Notes: generated from the letters alone by a model not told the origin. 64,000 nucleotides of DNA from an uncultured Prevotellaceae bacterium (GCA_902776545.1 CACYQO010000033.1:1-64000), one strand, 5' to 3'. Shown: positions 7,572 through 16,402, numbered from the stretch's first letter. Numbers and translations are program-made.

Positions 7572-8726
7572 TTGAAAGATATACAGAATTATAGTTTGAA
7601 GGAGCATAATACATTTGGCATTGACGCCAAGTGCAGACGGTTCATAGAGTTTGAAGACGATGATGAAGCCGTCGAGGTGGCTAAGATCTTGCGTGAATCA
7701 GCTACACCTTATATAATAATAGGTGGAGGCAGCAACCTCCTGCTGACGAAAGACTTTGATGGCATCGTGGTGCGGTCAGGCATCAAGGGGGTTTGTTTTG
7801 AGGAGTCAGGAGCCAGGAGACAGGAGTCAGGAGACGGGAGACAGGAGTCAGGAGACGGGAGACAGGAGTCAGGAGACAGGAGTCAGGAGTCAGGAGACGG
7901 GAGTCAGGAGTCAGGAGACAGGAGTCAGGAGACAGGAGTCAGGAGTCAGGAGACAGGAGTCAGGATGACCTGCGGCAGTGGTGAGGTGTGGGATGATATG
8001 GTCGCCACCAGCCTCAAGGCAGGCTATTACGGTATGGAGAACCTCTCGCTGATTCCTGGCGATGTGGGTGCTTCGGCTGTGCAGAATATCGGTGCCTATG
8101 GCATGGAGGCCAGCGACCTGATTCTCTGTGTCTGGATGATAGAGATTCCTACAGGGAAGCCTTGGATGATAGGCAATGAGGAATGTGAATATGGCTACAG
8201 GCAGAGCCGCTTCAAGCAAGACTGGAAGAACCGCTTCCTTATTACACGTGTGACTTATGGTCTGACTAAGACCTTCAAGCCGCATCTGGACTATGGCAAC
8301 ATCCGTCAGGAACTGGAGCGGAGAGGCATCCAGGAGCCTACTGCCCAGCAGCTGCGTGATGTGATCATCGATATCCGCAATGCCAAACTGCCTGATCCGA
8401 AGATTGAGGGCAATGCCGGCAGTTTCTTTATGAATCCCATCGTCACCCGACAGAAATACGAGAAGCTTGCAGCCAAGTATCCGGATATGCCACACTACAA
8501 GGTGGACTCCCGACATGAGAAGATTCCTGCTGGCTGGATGATAGAGCAGTGTGGTTGGAAGGGAAAGAGCCTGGGGCGTGCTGGTGTCCACGATAAGCAG
8601 GCACTGGTTCTTGTGAACCGTGGTGATGCCTCTGGAGCAGAGATCGTCGCCCTCTGTGATGCCATCCGCAAAGACGTCAAGGCAAAGTTCGACATCGACA
8701 TCCACCCCGAGGTTAATATTATATGA
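7572..8726 (+). CDS. murB: UDP-N-acetylenolpyruvoylglucosamine reductase, with repeat-encoded insertion
   Basis: 384 residues. MurB is a cytoplasmic FAD enzyme that reduces UDP-GlcNAc-enolpyruvate to UDP-MurNAc in peptidoglycan synthesis. Seen: N-terminal HNTFGIDAKC, the FAD-binding IIGGGSNLLLT, GDVGASAVQNIGAYG, the catalytic-region GNAGSFFMNP and C-terminal IHPEVNII. Between residues 77 and 131 lies a 7-residue-periodic insert (SQESGDR, SQETGVR types) encoded by 23 tandem 7-bp units; removing it gives a normal-length MurB. The insert sits in a surface loop between two FAD-domain strands, so the enzyme may tolerate it. The only start compatible with the frame is TTG 7572, itself inside an AAAGTTGAAAG repeat word. 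The stop overlaps the next start (ATGA). Confidence 0.95.
   Translation: MKDIQNYSLKEHNTFGIDAKCRRFIEFEDDDEAVEVAKILRESATPYIIIGGGSNLLLTKDFDGIVVRSGIKGVCFEESGARRQESGDGRQESGDGRQESGDRSQESGDGSQESGDRSQETGVRSQETGVRMTCGSGEVWDDMVATSLKAGYYGMENLSLIPGDVGASAVQNIGAYGMEASDLILCVWMIEIPTGKPWMIGNEECEYGYRQSRFKQDWKNRFLITRVTYGLTKTFKPHLDYGNIRQELERRGIQEPTAQQLRDVIIDIRNAKLPDPKIEGNAGSFFMNPIVTRQKYEKLAAKYPDMPHYKVDSRHEKIPAGWMIEQCGWKGKSLGRAGVHDKQALVLVNRGDASGAEIVALCDAIRKDVKAKFDIDIHPEVNII
7801..7961 (+). repeat. 23 tandem 7-bp units inside murB
   Basis: Units AGGAGTC, AGGAGAC, GGGAGAC, GGGAGTC and one AGGAGCC in unbroken 7-bp register. 161 bp is not a multiple of 3. All forward frames are open through the array because a 7-bp unit spells the same 7-residue cycle in every frame. 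Confidence 0.95.
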
Positions 8727-9484
8727 GACTGACATTCTTAGGAACAGGAACATCTTGCGGCGTACCAGTGATCGGTTGCCAGTGTGAGGTCTGCCAGAGC
8801 AAGGACCCACGTGACAAGCGTCTGCGCTGTTCTGCCTTGGTGGAGACAGACACCACCCGTCTGCTCATCGACTGTGGGCCTGATTTCCGTCAGCAGATAC
8901 TGCCTCAGCCCTTCCGCAAGATTGACGGCATCCTGATCACCCATTCCCACTACGACCACATGGGAGGTATGGACGATATCCGTCCTTACTGTCAGTTTGG
9001 AGAGATGAATGTCTATGCTGATCCCAAGGCGAAGGAGGCGATGCTGGAGATGCTGCCTTACTGCTTTGCCGAGCATCGTTATCCTGGTGTGCCTGCCATC
9101 GGACTGCATGAGATACTGCCGCATCATACTCTGCACATCGGCGACCTTGACATCATGCCCTTTGAGGTGATGCACGGCAAGCTGCCTATCCTTGGCTATC
9201 GCATAGGTCCGCTGACCTATATCACAGATATGAAGACCATCGATGATTCTGAGCTGCCATATCTGGAAGGCACACAGCTGCTGGTGGTCAATGCTCTCCG
9301 TTTCACCAAGCCGCACCATTCCCATCAGCTGGTGGATGATGCCGTTGCCTTCGCCAGAAGGGTGGGAGCCCCAAAGACTTTATTGATCCACATGTGTCAC
9401 GATATTGGTCTGCATGAACAGGTCAACAGGATTCTTCCTGATGGAATCGATTTGGCCTACGACGGGCAGATTGTAACGCTTTAA
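8723..9484 (+). CDS. MBL-fold metallohydrolase (PhnP-like)
   Basis: 253 residues. Metallo-beta-lactamase fold hydrolase with LGTGTSCGVPVIGCQCEVC at the N-terminus, metal-binding HSHYDHMGG near residue 74, a second-metal EVMHGK near 150 and a C-terminal LIHMCHDIG. The N-terminal paired cysteines and SRCSAL-like segment are as in PhnP-type phosphodiesterases (phosphoribosyl cyclic phosphodiesterase or similar); the true substrate is unknown. It overlaps murB by 4 bp (ATGA) and is presumably translationally coupled. Cytoplasmic: no signal peptide. Confidence 0.85.
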   Translation: MRLTFLGTGTSCGVPVIGCQCEVCQSKDPRDKRLRCSALVETDTTRLLIDCGPDFRQQILPQPFRKIDGILITHSHYDHMGGMDDIRPYCQFGEMNVYADPKAKEAMLEMLPYCFAEHRYPGVPAIGLHEILPHHTLHIGDLDIMPFEVMHGKLPILGYRIGPLTYITDMKTIDDSELPYLEGTQLLVVNALRFTKPHHSHQLVDDAVAFARRVGAPKTLLIHMCHDIGLHEQVNRILPDGIDLAYDGQIVTL

Positions 9485-9557
9485 TAGTAAAAAAGTGTTT
9501 AATCTTGCACTGATTAGTTAATAAGTGTTTAATATCAGCACTTTTTCGGTATAAATG

Positions 9558-9588
9558 TTTGGTGGATAGAATAAAAGACGTATCTTTG
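9558..9588 (+). promoter_or_regulatory. full Bacteroidetes promoter with no gene downstream
   Basis: TTTG (9558-9561), 19-bp spacer, TATCTTTG (9581-9588): both consensus elements at the canonical distance. It points right into a non-coding stretch that ends in a terminator. Confidence 0.75.
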
Positions 9589-9594
9589 CAATGT

Positions 9595-9660
9595 GTTTTT
9601 CATAGTATTAGATTTAAGGTTAACAAAGGTTTGGGGTCACAGCGGTGACCCATTTTTTTG
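9595..9660 (+). ncRNA. candidate small RNA of about 60-65 nt
   Basis: Between the promoter above and a terminator (GGGTCAC-AGCG-GTGACCC, 9634-9651, then seven T) there is no reading frame of note. The body contains TTTAAGGTTAACAAAGG. The downstream gene is on the opposite strand, so the transcript is stand-alone. I have an impression that similar short units recur in Bacteroidales genomes, but cannot verify it here. Confidence 0.6.
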
Positions 9661-9708
9661 TCTATACGTCAAAACACAGCAATGTCAGGTGTCTAACGTT
9701 TTAGTGTC

Positions 9709-9993
9709 TTAATGTCTTTTCTTGGATTTCTTGGAGGTCATACCAAAGATACCTCCGTAGTTCTTTATCAGCTTTCTGACCAAAAGGAAAGCGTCGATGG
9801 CTGTGATGCTGTTAGCGATAAGGCCAGAGATGTATTCTCCCTTCGTGCTTCCTTCCCGCTTGACGAAGGTCTGGTTCCACAAAGTGCTGAACTTCGTGTT
9901 GTCCTGCTGTATCTGAGAGGCAAGCTCTTCTTTACGGAGTCTGATCTCTTCAAGCGTGTGATAATGACGCGTAGGCTTTTTTGTGGGAAGCAT
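9709..9993 (-). CDS. hypothetical protein of the YtxH/holin-like operon
   Basis: 94 residues, not recognised. Basic N-terminus, a charged helix (EEIRLRKEELASQIQQDN), a YISGLIANSITAIDAFLLVRKL segment that could be a weak membrane helix (about residues 53-76), and a lysine-rich C-terminus ending SKKSKKRH. It is third in a leftward three-gene set after a YtxH-like and a holin-like protein, an arrangement common in Bacteroidales and thought to act at the inner membrane under stress; that role is inferred. The spacer in front of it is an AGAGTTA-type array. Confidence 0.75.
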   Translation of the reverse strand: MLPTKKPTRHYHTLEEIRLRKEELASQIQQDNTKFSTLWNQTFVKREGSTKGEYISGLIANSITAIDAFLLVRKLIKNYGGIFGMTSKKSKKRH

Positions 9994-9998
9994 GGAAA

Positions 9999-10035
9999 GT
10001 TAAGAGTTAAGAATTAAGAGTTAAGAGTTAGGAGT
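9999..10035. repeat. AGAGTTA-type 7-bp array
   Basis: Words AAGAGTT and AAGAATT repeat between the 94-residue gene and the holin-like gene; the stop codon of the holin-like gene (10028-10030) lies inside the array. Confidence 0.8.
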
Positions 10036-10378
10036 TCATAAACAGACTGGCGAGGAACTTCACCAAGGGTTTCTCAATCCAGTCCTTACGGAAGATGATG
10101 AACAGGAAGAATAAAATAAGATGTATGCCTGAGACGACCAGGAAAGCCTTCGCCATACCTATCCATGATGCCAGCCAGAAGGCGACGGCAAAGGAGAAGT
10201 ACATCAGTACGGCGATGATAATCATGAAAAAGAGGATAGTCAAGGCGGTGGCCGTCAGAAGACGCACCACCTTGTCTATCACGTCAAGCTTGACATACTC
10301 AGACTGAAGCCCGAGATAGTGTTTCAACACCTCTATCAACTGGGCTATCGTCTCAACATTCTTGTCGCTGGAGAGCAT
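10028..10378 (-). CDS. phage-holin-superfamily-like membrane protein
   Basis: 116 residues. Two strong membrane segments (about residues 36-60 and 68-96) after an amphipathic N-terminus (VETIAQLIEVLKHYLGLQSEYVKLD), the layout of the putative actinobacterial/Bacteroidetes holin-like family (DUF1469, Phage_holin_3_6). Not a phage protein here: it is in a chromosomal operon with YtxH. ATG 10378 follows the YtxH stop by one base, so I chose it over the longer frame from 10417. The C-terminal LFMNS and the stop codon are at the edge of a 7-bp repeat array. Confidence 0.8.
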   Translation of the reverse strand: MLSSDKNVETIAQLIEVLKHYLGLQSEYVKLDVIDKVVRLLTATALTILFFMIIIAVLMYFSFAVAFWLASWIGMAKAFLVVSGIHLILFFLFIIFRKDWIEKPLVKFLASLFMNS

Positions 10379-10379
10379 G

Positions 10380-10592
10380 TTACTCTTCGTCTGTAACGTC
10401 CTGGATGTCATCGACAAGGTCGACCACTTCCTTGCGGCTCAGTTTGATGTTGTGCTTCTTCAGGAAAGCCTCCACAGCATCAGTGATCTTAATACGAGTG
10501 TCCTGTCCTTTCTCAGGGGCCATGAGAATGCCCAGAGCTGCGCCGGCGATAGCTCCACCGAGGAATGCGCTAAGATAACCTAAACTTTTCAT
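10380..10592 (-). CDS. YtxH domain protein
   Basis: 70 residues. Glycine/alanine-rich membrane segment (LSAFLGGAIAGAALGILMAP, residues 7-27) followed by a KGQDTR turn and a charged amphipathic helix: the YtxH pattern, associated with general stress response and cell envelope. First gene of the leftward operon with the holin-like and 94-residue genes; promoter box TATATTTG at 10634-10641. Exact function unknown. Confidence 0.85.
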   Translation of the reverse strand: MKSLGYLSAFLGGAIAGAALGILMAPEKGQDTRIKITDAVEAFLKKHNIKLSRKEVVDLVDDIQDVTDEE

Positions 10593-10633
10593 ACGCTTAA
10601 TTGTTTTGTTAGTGAATCAATTGTTTGTCTGTG

Positions 10634-10641
10634 CAAATATA
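10634..10641 (-). promoter_or_regulatory. promoter box of the YtxH operon
   Basis: Minus-strand TATATTTG about 42 bp before the YtxH ATG. Confidence 0.55.
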
Positions 10642-10810
10642 CGAATTTTTTCCGTTGTAGCGCAAAAAAGTTGCAATTTTTTTGCAAAAAAGTGATGTTT
10701 TCCTCGTTTTAACAAACTTTATGTGCCTTTTTTATCCGCATTTGCGCGATATTTTGTAATTTCGCAGCAAATTTGATAATTAATTAATTCTAAACAAACA
10801 AATAACAAAA

Positions 10811-11311
10811 ATGAAGAAGTACACACTTATCTGCATCGGTTTATGTGCAGCAATGGCTTTTACAAGCTGTAAATCTAGTGAGAGTGCCTATAAGAAGGCT
10901 TACGAGAAGGCAAAGCAGTATGACACCCAGACCGCCCAGCAGGAGGCTCAGGCTGCTCAGCTCCAGGAGGCTGTCGTGGCTCCCGTGGAGGCAAAGCCCG
11001 TTGACCAGGCACGTGTTGTTGACAACCTCGACAACATCTCTGTCCGTCAGGAGAGCGTTCAGCTGATTCATGGCAATGGCCTGAATGCATTCAGCGTGGT
11101 GGTTGGTTCGTTCGGTCTGCTTTCAAATGCTGAGAGTCTCTATCAGCGTCTGAAGGATGCCGGCTATGATGCACAGGTTGTGAAGAACGAGGACAAGAAC
11201 ATGTTCCGTGTTGTTGCCTCTTCCTTCGCTGAGAAGTCTTCTGCTGTCAGCAGCCGTGACCAGCTCCGCAACACCTATCCCGATGCATGGCTCCTCTATA
11301 ACGCACGTTAA
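10811..11311 (+). CDS. SPOR-domain lipoprotein
   Basis: 166 residues. Signal peptide with lipobox FTSC (Cys 20), a charged Ala/Gln-rich helix (about 25-60) and a C-terminal SPOR domain (about 92-166: NAFSVVVGSFGLLSNAESLYQRLKDAG, then VVKNEDKNMFRVVASSF). SPOR domains bind denuded peptidoglycan at septa. Divergent from the YtxH operon; ruvX starts 11 bp downstream. Confidence 0.9.
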   Translation: MKKYTLICIGLCAAMAFTSCKSSESAYKKAYEKAKQYDTQTAQQEAQAAQLQEAVVAPVEAKPVDQARVVDNLDNISVRQESVQLIHGNGLNAFSVVVGSFGLLSNAESLYQRLKDAGYDAQVVKNEDKNMFRVVASSFAEKSSAVSSRDQLRNTYPDAWLLYNAR

Positions 11312-11322
11312 GCAGCGTTGCA

Positions 11323-11736
11323 GTGAGGATATTGTCCATCGATTACGGTAAGAAACGTACTGGTTTAGCAGTCACCGACCCTCTTCAGCTCATAGCAGGA
11401 GGGTTGGCGACTGTTTCAACATCTGAGTTATTTGATTGGCTGCAGGCCTATAGGGCCAAGGAGCCACTGGAGCGGATCATCATCGGTGAGCCCCGTCAGC
11501 CTAACGGTCAGCCAAGTGAGAACCTGCAGCGTGTGCAGCAGTTTGTGGCAAGATGGCGTAAGGCAGTGCCCGATGTACCCATTGAGTACTACGACGAGCG
11601 CTTCACCTCTGTGCTGGCTCATCAGGCTATGCTCGACGGAGGCCTCAAGAAGAAAGCCCGTCAGGACAAGGCTCTTGTGGATGAGATCTCTGCTACCATC
11701 ATCCTTGAGGACTACCTCCGCTCCAGAAAATTATAA
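11323..11736 (+). CDS. ruvX: putative Holliday junction resolvase / pre-16S rRNA nuclease YqgF
   Basis: 137 residues, the family length. RNase H-like nuclease with the first Asp in LSIDYGKKRTGLAVTD, a middle IIGEP strand, the EYYDERFTS motif and C-terminal DEISATIILEDYL. It matures the 16S rRNA 5' end in E. coli; the resolvase role is older annotation. The start is GTG 11323, with SPOR gene stop 11 bp before. The stop TAA lies at the first word of the TAAATCG array. Confidence 0.95.
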   Translation: MRILSIDYGKKRTGLAVTDPLQLIAGGLATVSTSELFDWLQAYRAKEPLERIIIGEPRQPNGQPSENLQRVQQFVARWRKAVPDVPIEYYDERFTSVLAHQAMLDGGLKKKARQDKALVDEISATIILEDYLRSRKL

Positions 11737-11766
11737 ATCGTAAATTGTAAATCGAAAATCGTAAAT
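11734..11766 (+). repeat. TAAATCG-type 7-bp array between ruvX and def
   Basis: Words TAAATCG, TAAATTG and AAAATCG fill the whole spacer; the ruvX stop codon and the def start codon (in GTAAATGATC) are inside it. Confidence 0.85.
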
Positions 11767-12325
11767 GATCTTACCTATTTATATATATGGTCAGCCTGTG
11801 CTGCGAAAGGTGACTGATGACATTTCTGCCGACTATCCGCAGCTGAAAGAACTGATAGCCGACATGTGGGAAACACTGGCAGAGTCTGAGGGCATCGGTC
11901 TGGCAGCTCCCCAGATTGGCAAGGCCATCCGTCTGTCTGTCATCGACCTGGATGTGATTTCCGACGACCTGCCTGAATATAAGGGCTTCCGACAGGTGTT
12001 CATCAATCCCCATATCATTGATTATGATGAGACGAAGACCGACACCTCTGAAGAAGGTTGTCTGTCGCTTCCTGGCATCCATGAGAAGGTGACGCGTCCA
12101 TCACGTATTCATGTGGAATGGGATGATGAGGACTTCAATCATCACGATGAATGGATAGAGGGATACCTCGCCCGTGTGATGCAACATGAGTTCGATCATC
12201 TGGATGGAAAGATGTTTGTCGATCACGTCTCTCCACTCCGTAAGCAACTTATTAAGAGTAAGTTACGTGCTTTGATTCAAGGACGTTACCGCTGTGCTTA
12301 CAAGACAAAACCGGTGAAGAGGTGA
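11765..12325 (+). CDS. def: peptide deformylase
   Basis: 186 residues. Metalloenzyme that removes the formyl group from nascent proteins. All three motifs are present: GIGLAAPQIG (motif 1, near residue 43), EEGCLSLPG (motif 2, metal Cys) and HEFDHLDGK (motif 3, two metal His and catalytic Glu). The start ATG 11765 comes from the repeat array that separates it from ruvX. The stop (12323-12325) is immediately followed by the GTGAAAA array that opens the next gene. Confidence 0.97.
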   Translation: MILPIYIYGQPVLRKVTDDISADYPQLKELIADMWETLAESEGIGLAAPQIGKAIRLSVIDLDVISDDLPEYKGFRQVFINPHIIDYDETKTDTSEEGCLSLPGIHEKVTRPSRIHVEWDDEDFNHHDEWIEGYLARVMQHEFDHLDGKMFVDHVSPLRKQLIKSKLRALIQGRYRCAYKTKPVKR

Positions 12326-12445
12326 GAAGTGAAAAGTGATGAGTGAAAAGTGAAAAGTATAGGATTCATATTCTGTAGTAGCAAATTGTGGTGGCAAAGA
12401 TTTCTGCCACTACTTTTCACTTTTCACCTTTCACTTTTCACTTCT
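12325..12445 (+). repeat. mirror-image 7-bp element (subtype I), serving as a signal-peptide coding sequence
   Basis: Left array of GTGAAAA words (12325-12357), a core with GTGGCAAAGATTTCTGCCAC (12391-12410) and a right array of TTTTCAC words (12413-12445) that is the inverse of the left one. The core and right array match the element at 26856-26911 base for base over most of their length. Confidence 0.9.
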
Positions 12446-14275
12446 TTCGCCCAGTTCAACACCGATCGTCTGGTGATGATCGGACGCTCTGCCCTCTATT
12501 ATGAGGACTATGTGCTCTCCATCCAGTATTTCAATCAGGCCATCAGAGAGTCCGACTGTTCTGAGGCCATTGAGCGCAATCCTTATGTGACCAGTGCCTA
12601 TGAGGTCAGAGCCCTCTGCCGCATCAATCAGAAGAAGTACTCTGAAGCTGTCAGCGACTACAATCGTGCCCTGCGCTATGACCCTGAGAATCAGATATAT
12701 TGGTACAATCGTATCCTCTGTCTGATTCAGGATAAGGATTACGATCATGCAATGGCACAGATTGATACGATGATCACCCGATGGTCGCGTTATGCCAGAG
12801 CCTATGCCGTACAGGGTGAGGTCTATATGCTGCAGAAGGATACCACCAATGCCATCAAGTCGCTTGATAAGAGTCTGGAGATTGACCCCTACGATGGTGG
12901 CATTTGGTCTGAAAGAGCTGTCATCAGTCTTAGTCAGAAGAACTGGAAGGAGGGTGAGGAGTTCCTGTCTCAGGCCATCCGTCTGCTTCCCCGTCATGCA
13001 GGCAATTATATCAACCGTGCGATGGCACGTTACAATCAGAATAATCTGCGAGGGGCGATGACAGACTATGATACAGCCCTCGACATAGATCCCAACAACT
13101 TCCTCGGCCACTATAACCGTGGTCTGCTCCGTGCTCAGGTGGGTGACGACAACCGAGGTATTGAAGACTTCGACTTTGTGCTGAAGCTGGAACCCAACAA
13201 CCTCATGGCTCTCTTTAATCGTGCTTTGTTGTTGGAGCAGACGGGAAATCTGCGGGCTGCCATCCGCGACTATTCAAAGGTCATCGAGGACTTCCCCAAC
13301 TTCTGGTTCGGCTTAGAGCACAGAGCCTCCTGTTACCGTCGCTTAGGCAATACCAAACAGGCAGAACTTGATGAGTTCCGTATCCTGAAAGCCCAGATGG
13401 ACAAGCGTTATGGCAAGCAGCCACGCCTCTCTCAGAAACAGATGCGCCGTCGCAGTGATGAGGATCTGGAGAAATACAACCAACTGGTCATTGCCGACGA
13501 AGAGGAGGTGGAGCATGAGTATAAGAGTGCCTATCGTGGTCGTGTGCAAAACCGCAGGGCTGAGTTGGTCTTCCTGCCGATGTATGGTCTGACCTTCACT
13601 CGTCCGCAGGATGAGGTGAAGACTGAGATGCCATACGAAGAGACTGTCGAGGCCTATAATGCCAAATCCCGTTCCCGTCGTGTCTATGTCTCCTGTGATC
13701 AGACCAAGCTTGATGAGGACCGAATGAAACAGACCTTCGTCTATATCGACTCACTCAGCACAGCCATCGATGCCACAAAGAATACGCGTGACGTCAAGCC
13801 CTTGCTCCTGATGCGTGCCATCGCCTACAGTACCATCCAGAACTTTGACAATGCCATCGACGACCTGAGCATCTGCCTGCAGATCGACTCTACCTTGACA
13901 TTGGCACTCTGGCAACGTGCCGTCTGTCAGGCGAAGATCAATGAGTTCAATGCCTCACAGGGAACGAACATCGACCTCCAGTCTGCCAACGTCCTGGGTG
14001 ATCTCTCGACTGCCATCCAGAAGTCGCCCAACAATACCTATTTATATTATAATAGAGGTAATCTCCATGTCCAGCGTCAGGACTACCAGCGCGCCATTGA
14101 AGACTATACCAAGGCCATCTCCCTTGAAGAGCGACTGGCAGAGGCTTACTTCAACCGTGGTCTCGCCCTCATCTATATGAAACGTGAGGCAGAAGGCATC
14201 GCCGACCTCAGCAAGGCTGGTGAGTTAGGGCTCTATCAGGCCTACAGCATTATCAAACAAAAGACCGGAAAATGA
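12350..14275 (+). CDS. exported tetratricopeptide-repeat protein
   Basis: 641 residues. Residues 1-34 form a signal peptide (core FLPLLFTFHLSLFTSFAQ) encoded entirely by the repeat element. The mature protein has a first run of TPR units (about 50-340; e.g. ALRYDPENQIYWYNRILCL, ALDIDPNNFLGHYNRGLL), a charged linker (345-450) and a second TPR set (about 470-630). TPRs mediate protein contacts; the partner is unknown. The start is GTG 12350 inside the left array; no ATG is usable. Cleavage after AQ exposes FNTDRLV. It follows def by 24 bp. thrS follows after a promoter. Confidence 0.85.
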   Translation: MKSIGFIFCSSKLWWQRFLPLLFTFHLSLFTSFAQFNTDRLVMIGRSALYYEDYVLSIQYFNQAIRESDCSEAIERNPYVTSAYEVRALCRINQKKYSEAVSDYNRALRYDPENQIYWYNRILCLIQDKDYDHAMAQIDTMITRWSRYARAYAVQGEVYMLQKDTTNAIKSLDKSLEIDPYDGGIWSERAVISLSQKNWKEGEEFLSQAIRLLPRHAGNYINRAMARYNQNNLRGAMTDYDTALDIDPNNFLGHYNRGLLRAQVGDDNRGIEDFDFVLKLEPNNLMALFNRALLLEQTGNLRAAIRDYSKVIEDFPNFWFGLEHRASCYRRLGNTKQAELDEFRILKAQMDKRYGKQPRLSQKQMRRRSDEDLEKYNQLVIADEEEVEHEYKSAYRGRVQNRRAELVFLPMYGLTFTRPQDEVKTEMPYEETVEAYNAKSRSRRVYVSCDQTKLDEDRMKQTFVYIDSLSTAIDATKNTRDVKPLLLMRAIAYSTIQNFDNAIDDLSICLQIDSTLTLALWQRAVCQAKINEFNASQGTNIDLQSANVLGDLSTAIQKSPNNTYLYYNRGNLHVQRQDYQRAIEDYTKAISLEERLAEAYFNRGLALIYMKREAEGIADLSKAGELGLYQAYSIIKQKTGK

Positions 14276-14316
14276 AGATTTTTTGTTTCTTTTGTTCTTT
14301 TGTCTAAAAAAATAAG

Positions 14317-14324
14317 TAACTTTG
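14317..14324 (+). promoter_or_regulatory. thrS promoter box
   Basis: TAACTTTG with TTTG at 14291-14294, 22 bp upstream; start codon 35 bp downstream. Confidence 0.65.
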
Positions 14325-14358
14325 CACGCAATTTCAAATTCAAACATATATTGTAGAT

Positions 14359-16302
14359 ATGATCAACATTACTTTTCCAGACGGATCTGTTCGCTCGTAT
14401 GAGCAGGGCGTGACTGGCTATCAGATTGCAGAGAGCATCTCTCCGGCTCTCGCACGCAGCGTTCTCTGCTGTGGAGTAAACGGTGAGACAGTAGAGCTGA
14501 ACCGTCCTATCAATGAGGACGCCACCATCGCGCTCTACAAGTGGGACGACGAGCAGGGTAAGCACACCTTCTGGCACACCTCAGCACACCTTTTGGCAGA
14601 GGCACTCAAGGAGTTGTATCCTGGCATCCAGTTCGGCTTTGGACCTGCCGTCGAAAATGGTTTCTTCTATGATGTGCTGCTGAAAGACGGTGAGAGCATC
14701 AAGGAGAGCGACTTCCCCAAGATTGAAGAGAAGATGAAGGAGCTGGCTTCCAAGAAAGAGCCCGTTGTTCGTCGTGAGGTGCCCAAGGCCGAGGCTCTGA
14801 AGGAGTTTGCTGCCGACGGTCAGACCTATAAGTGCGAGCACATCGAGCAGGATCTTGAAGACGGTTCTATCACTACTTATACACAGGGTCGTTTCACCGA
14901 TCTTTGCCGTGGTCCGCACCTTGTAGATACAGGTGAGATCAAGGCCATTAAGCTGACCTCTGTCGCTGGTGCTTTCTGGCGTGGTGATGCCACCCGTGAG
15001 CAAATGCAGCGTCTCTATGGTATCACCTTCCCCAAGAAGAAGATGCTCGACGAGTATCTGGTGATGCTTGAGGAGGCCAAGAAGCGTGACCACCGTAAGA
15101 TTGGTAAGGAGATGGAACTGTTCATGTTCTCTGAGAAGGTCGGCAAAGGTCTTCCCATCTGGCTGCCGAAAGGCACTGATCTCCGTCTGCGTCTGCAGGA
15201 TCATCTGCGCAAGGTACAGAAGCGTTATGGCTATCAGGAGGTTATCACGCCGCATATCGGTGGTAAGAGCCTCTATGTCACCTCCGGTCACTATGCTCAC
15301 TATGGTCAGGACTCTTTCCGTCCCATCACCACACCAGAGGAGGGCGAGGAGTATATGTTGAAGCCCATGAACTGTCCTCATCACTGTGAGATATTCGCAT
15401 GGAAGCCCCGTTCATACAAGGATCTGCCCTTGCGCATTGCAGAGTTTGGCACGGTCTATCGTTATGAGCAGAGTGGTGAGCTGCACGGACTGACTCGTGT
15501 GCGCTCATTCACTCAGGACGATGCCCACCTTTTCTGCCGTCCTGATCAGGTGAAGCAGGAATTCCTCAATGTGATGGATATCATCGGCGTGGTGCTGACA
15601 GCCTTCGGTTTCAACTTTGAGGCACAGATCTCCCTGCGCGATCCTGATAACCACGAGAAGTATGTAGGTACCGACGAAGACTGGGCACTGGCTGAGAAGG
15701 CCATCGTAGAGGCTTGTCAGGAGAAGGGTCTCAATGCCAAAGTGGAATATGGCGAGGCTGCTTTCTATGGTCCTAAGCTCGACTTTATGATCAAGGACGC
15801 CATTGGCCGTCGCTGGCAGTTGGGTACTATCCAGGTGGACTACAACCTGCCCAAGCGCTTCCAGCTGGAATACACTGACGAGGATAACACGAAGAAGACA
15901 CCTGTCATGATCCATCGTGCTCCCTTCGGCTCTTTGGAGCGTTTCACCGCCGTGCTCATCGAGCACACCAGTGGTCACTTCCCCCTCTGGCTCACACCTG
16001 AGCAAGTTGCTATCCTGCCGCTGTCTGAGAAATACAACGACTATGCCCAGGAGGTCTGCAAGAGGTTCAGCGAGGGTGGGGTACGTGCTACTATCGACCT
16101 GCGCAACGAGAAGCTAGGTCGTAAGATCCGCGACAATGAGTTGAAGCGCATCCCCTACATGGTCATCGTTGGTGAGAAGGAAGCTGCTGACGGTACTGTT
16201 GCTGTTCGTCCTCAGGGTGGCGGTGAACAGAGTGTCAAGACCATCCAGGAGTTCATCGATGAGGTGAATGCCAAAGTCGCTGAAATGACCAAAGACTTTT
16301 AA
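14359..16302 (+). CDS. thrS: threonyl-tRNA synthetase
   Basis: 647 residues, full length. TGS domain (1-61), editing domain (about 65-220, with [14 protein letters not shown] and the [14 protein letters not shown] block), class II catalytic core with [14 protein letters not shown] (zinc Cys near 339), motif 2 [20 protein letters not shown], and the C-terminal anticodon-binding domain. Upstream of infC-rpmI-rplT, as in many bacteria. No oddities. Confidence 0.98.
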   Translation: MINITFPDGSVRSYEQGVTGYQIAESISPALARSVLCCGVNGETVELNRPINEDATIALYKWDDEQGKHTFWHTSAHLLAEALKELYPGIQFGFGPAVENGFFYDVLLKDGESIKESDFPKIEEKMKELASKKEPVVRREVPKAEALKEFAADGQTYKCEHIEQDLEDGSITTYTQGRFTDLCRGPHLVDTGEIKAIKLTSVAGAFWRGDATREQMQRLYGITFPKKKMLDEYLVMLEEAKKRDHRKIGKEMELFMFSEKVGKGLPIWLPKGTDLRLRLQDHLRKVQKRYGYQEVITPHIGGKSLYVTSGHYAHYGQDSFRPITTPEEGEEYMLKPMNCPHHCEIFAWKPRSYKDLPLRIAEFGTVYRYEQSGELHGLTRVRSFTQDDAHLFCRPDQVKQEFLNVMDIIGVVLTAFGFNFEAQISLRDPDNHEKYVGTDEDWALAEKAIVEACQEKGLNAKVEYGEAAFYGPKLDFMIKDAIGRRWQLGTIQVDYNLPKRFQLEYTDEDNTKKTPVMIHRAPFGSLERFTAVLIEHTSGHFPLWLTPEQVAILPLSEKYNDYAQEVCKRFSEGGVRATIDLRNEKLGRKIRDNELKRIPYMVIVGEKEAADGTVAVRPQGGGEQSVKTIQEFIDEVNAKVAEMTKDF

Positions 16303-16402
16303 CATTGAACATTAAGCTTTGAACTTTGAACTTTGTGATTTGCTGACGTATTACAATTTTCAAACAGATATATTGTTAAATATGTATAAAAGTTATCATA
16401 AA

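Noticed and set aside
12325..12445. Insertion sequence
   Set aside because: No transposase; only mirror arrays and a short core.
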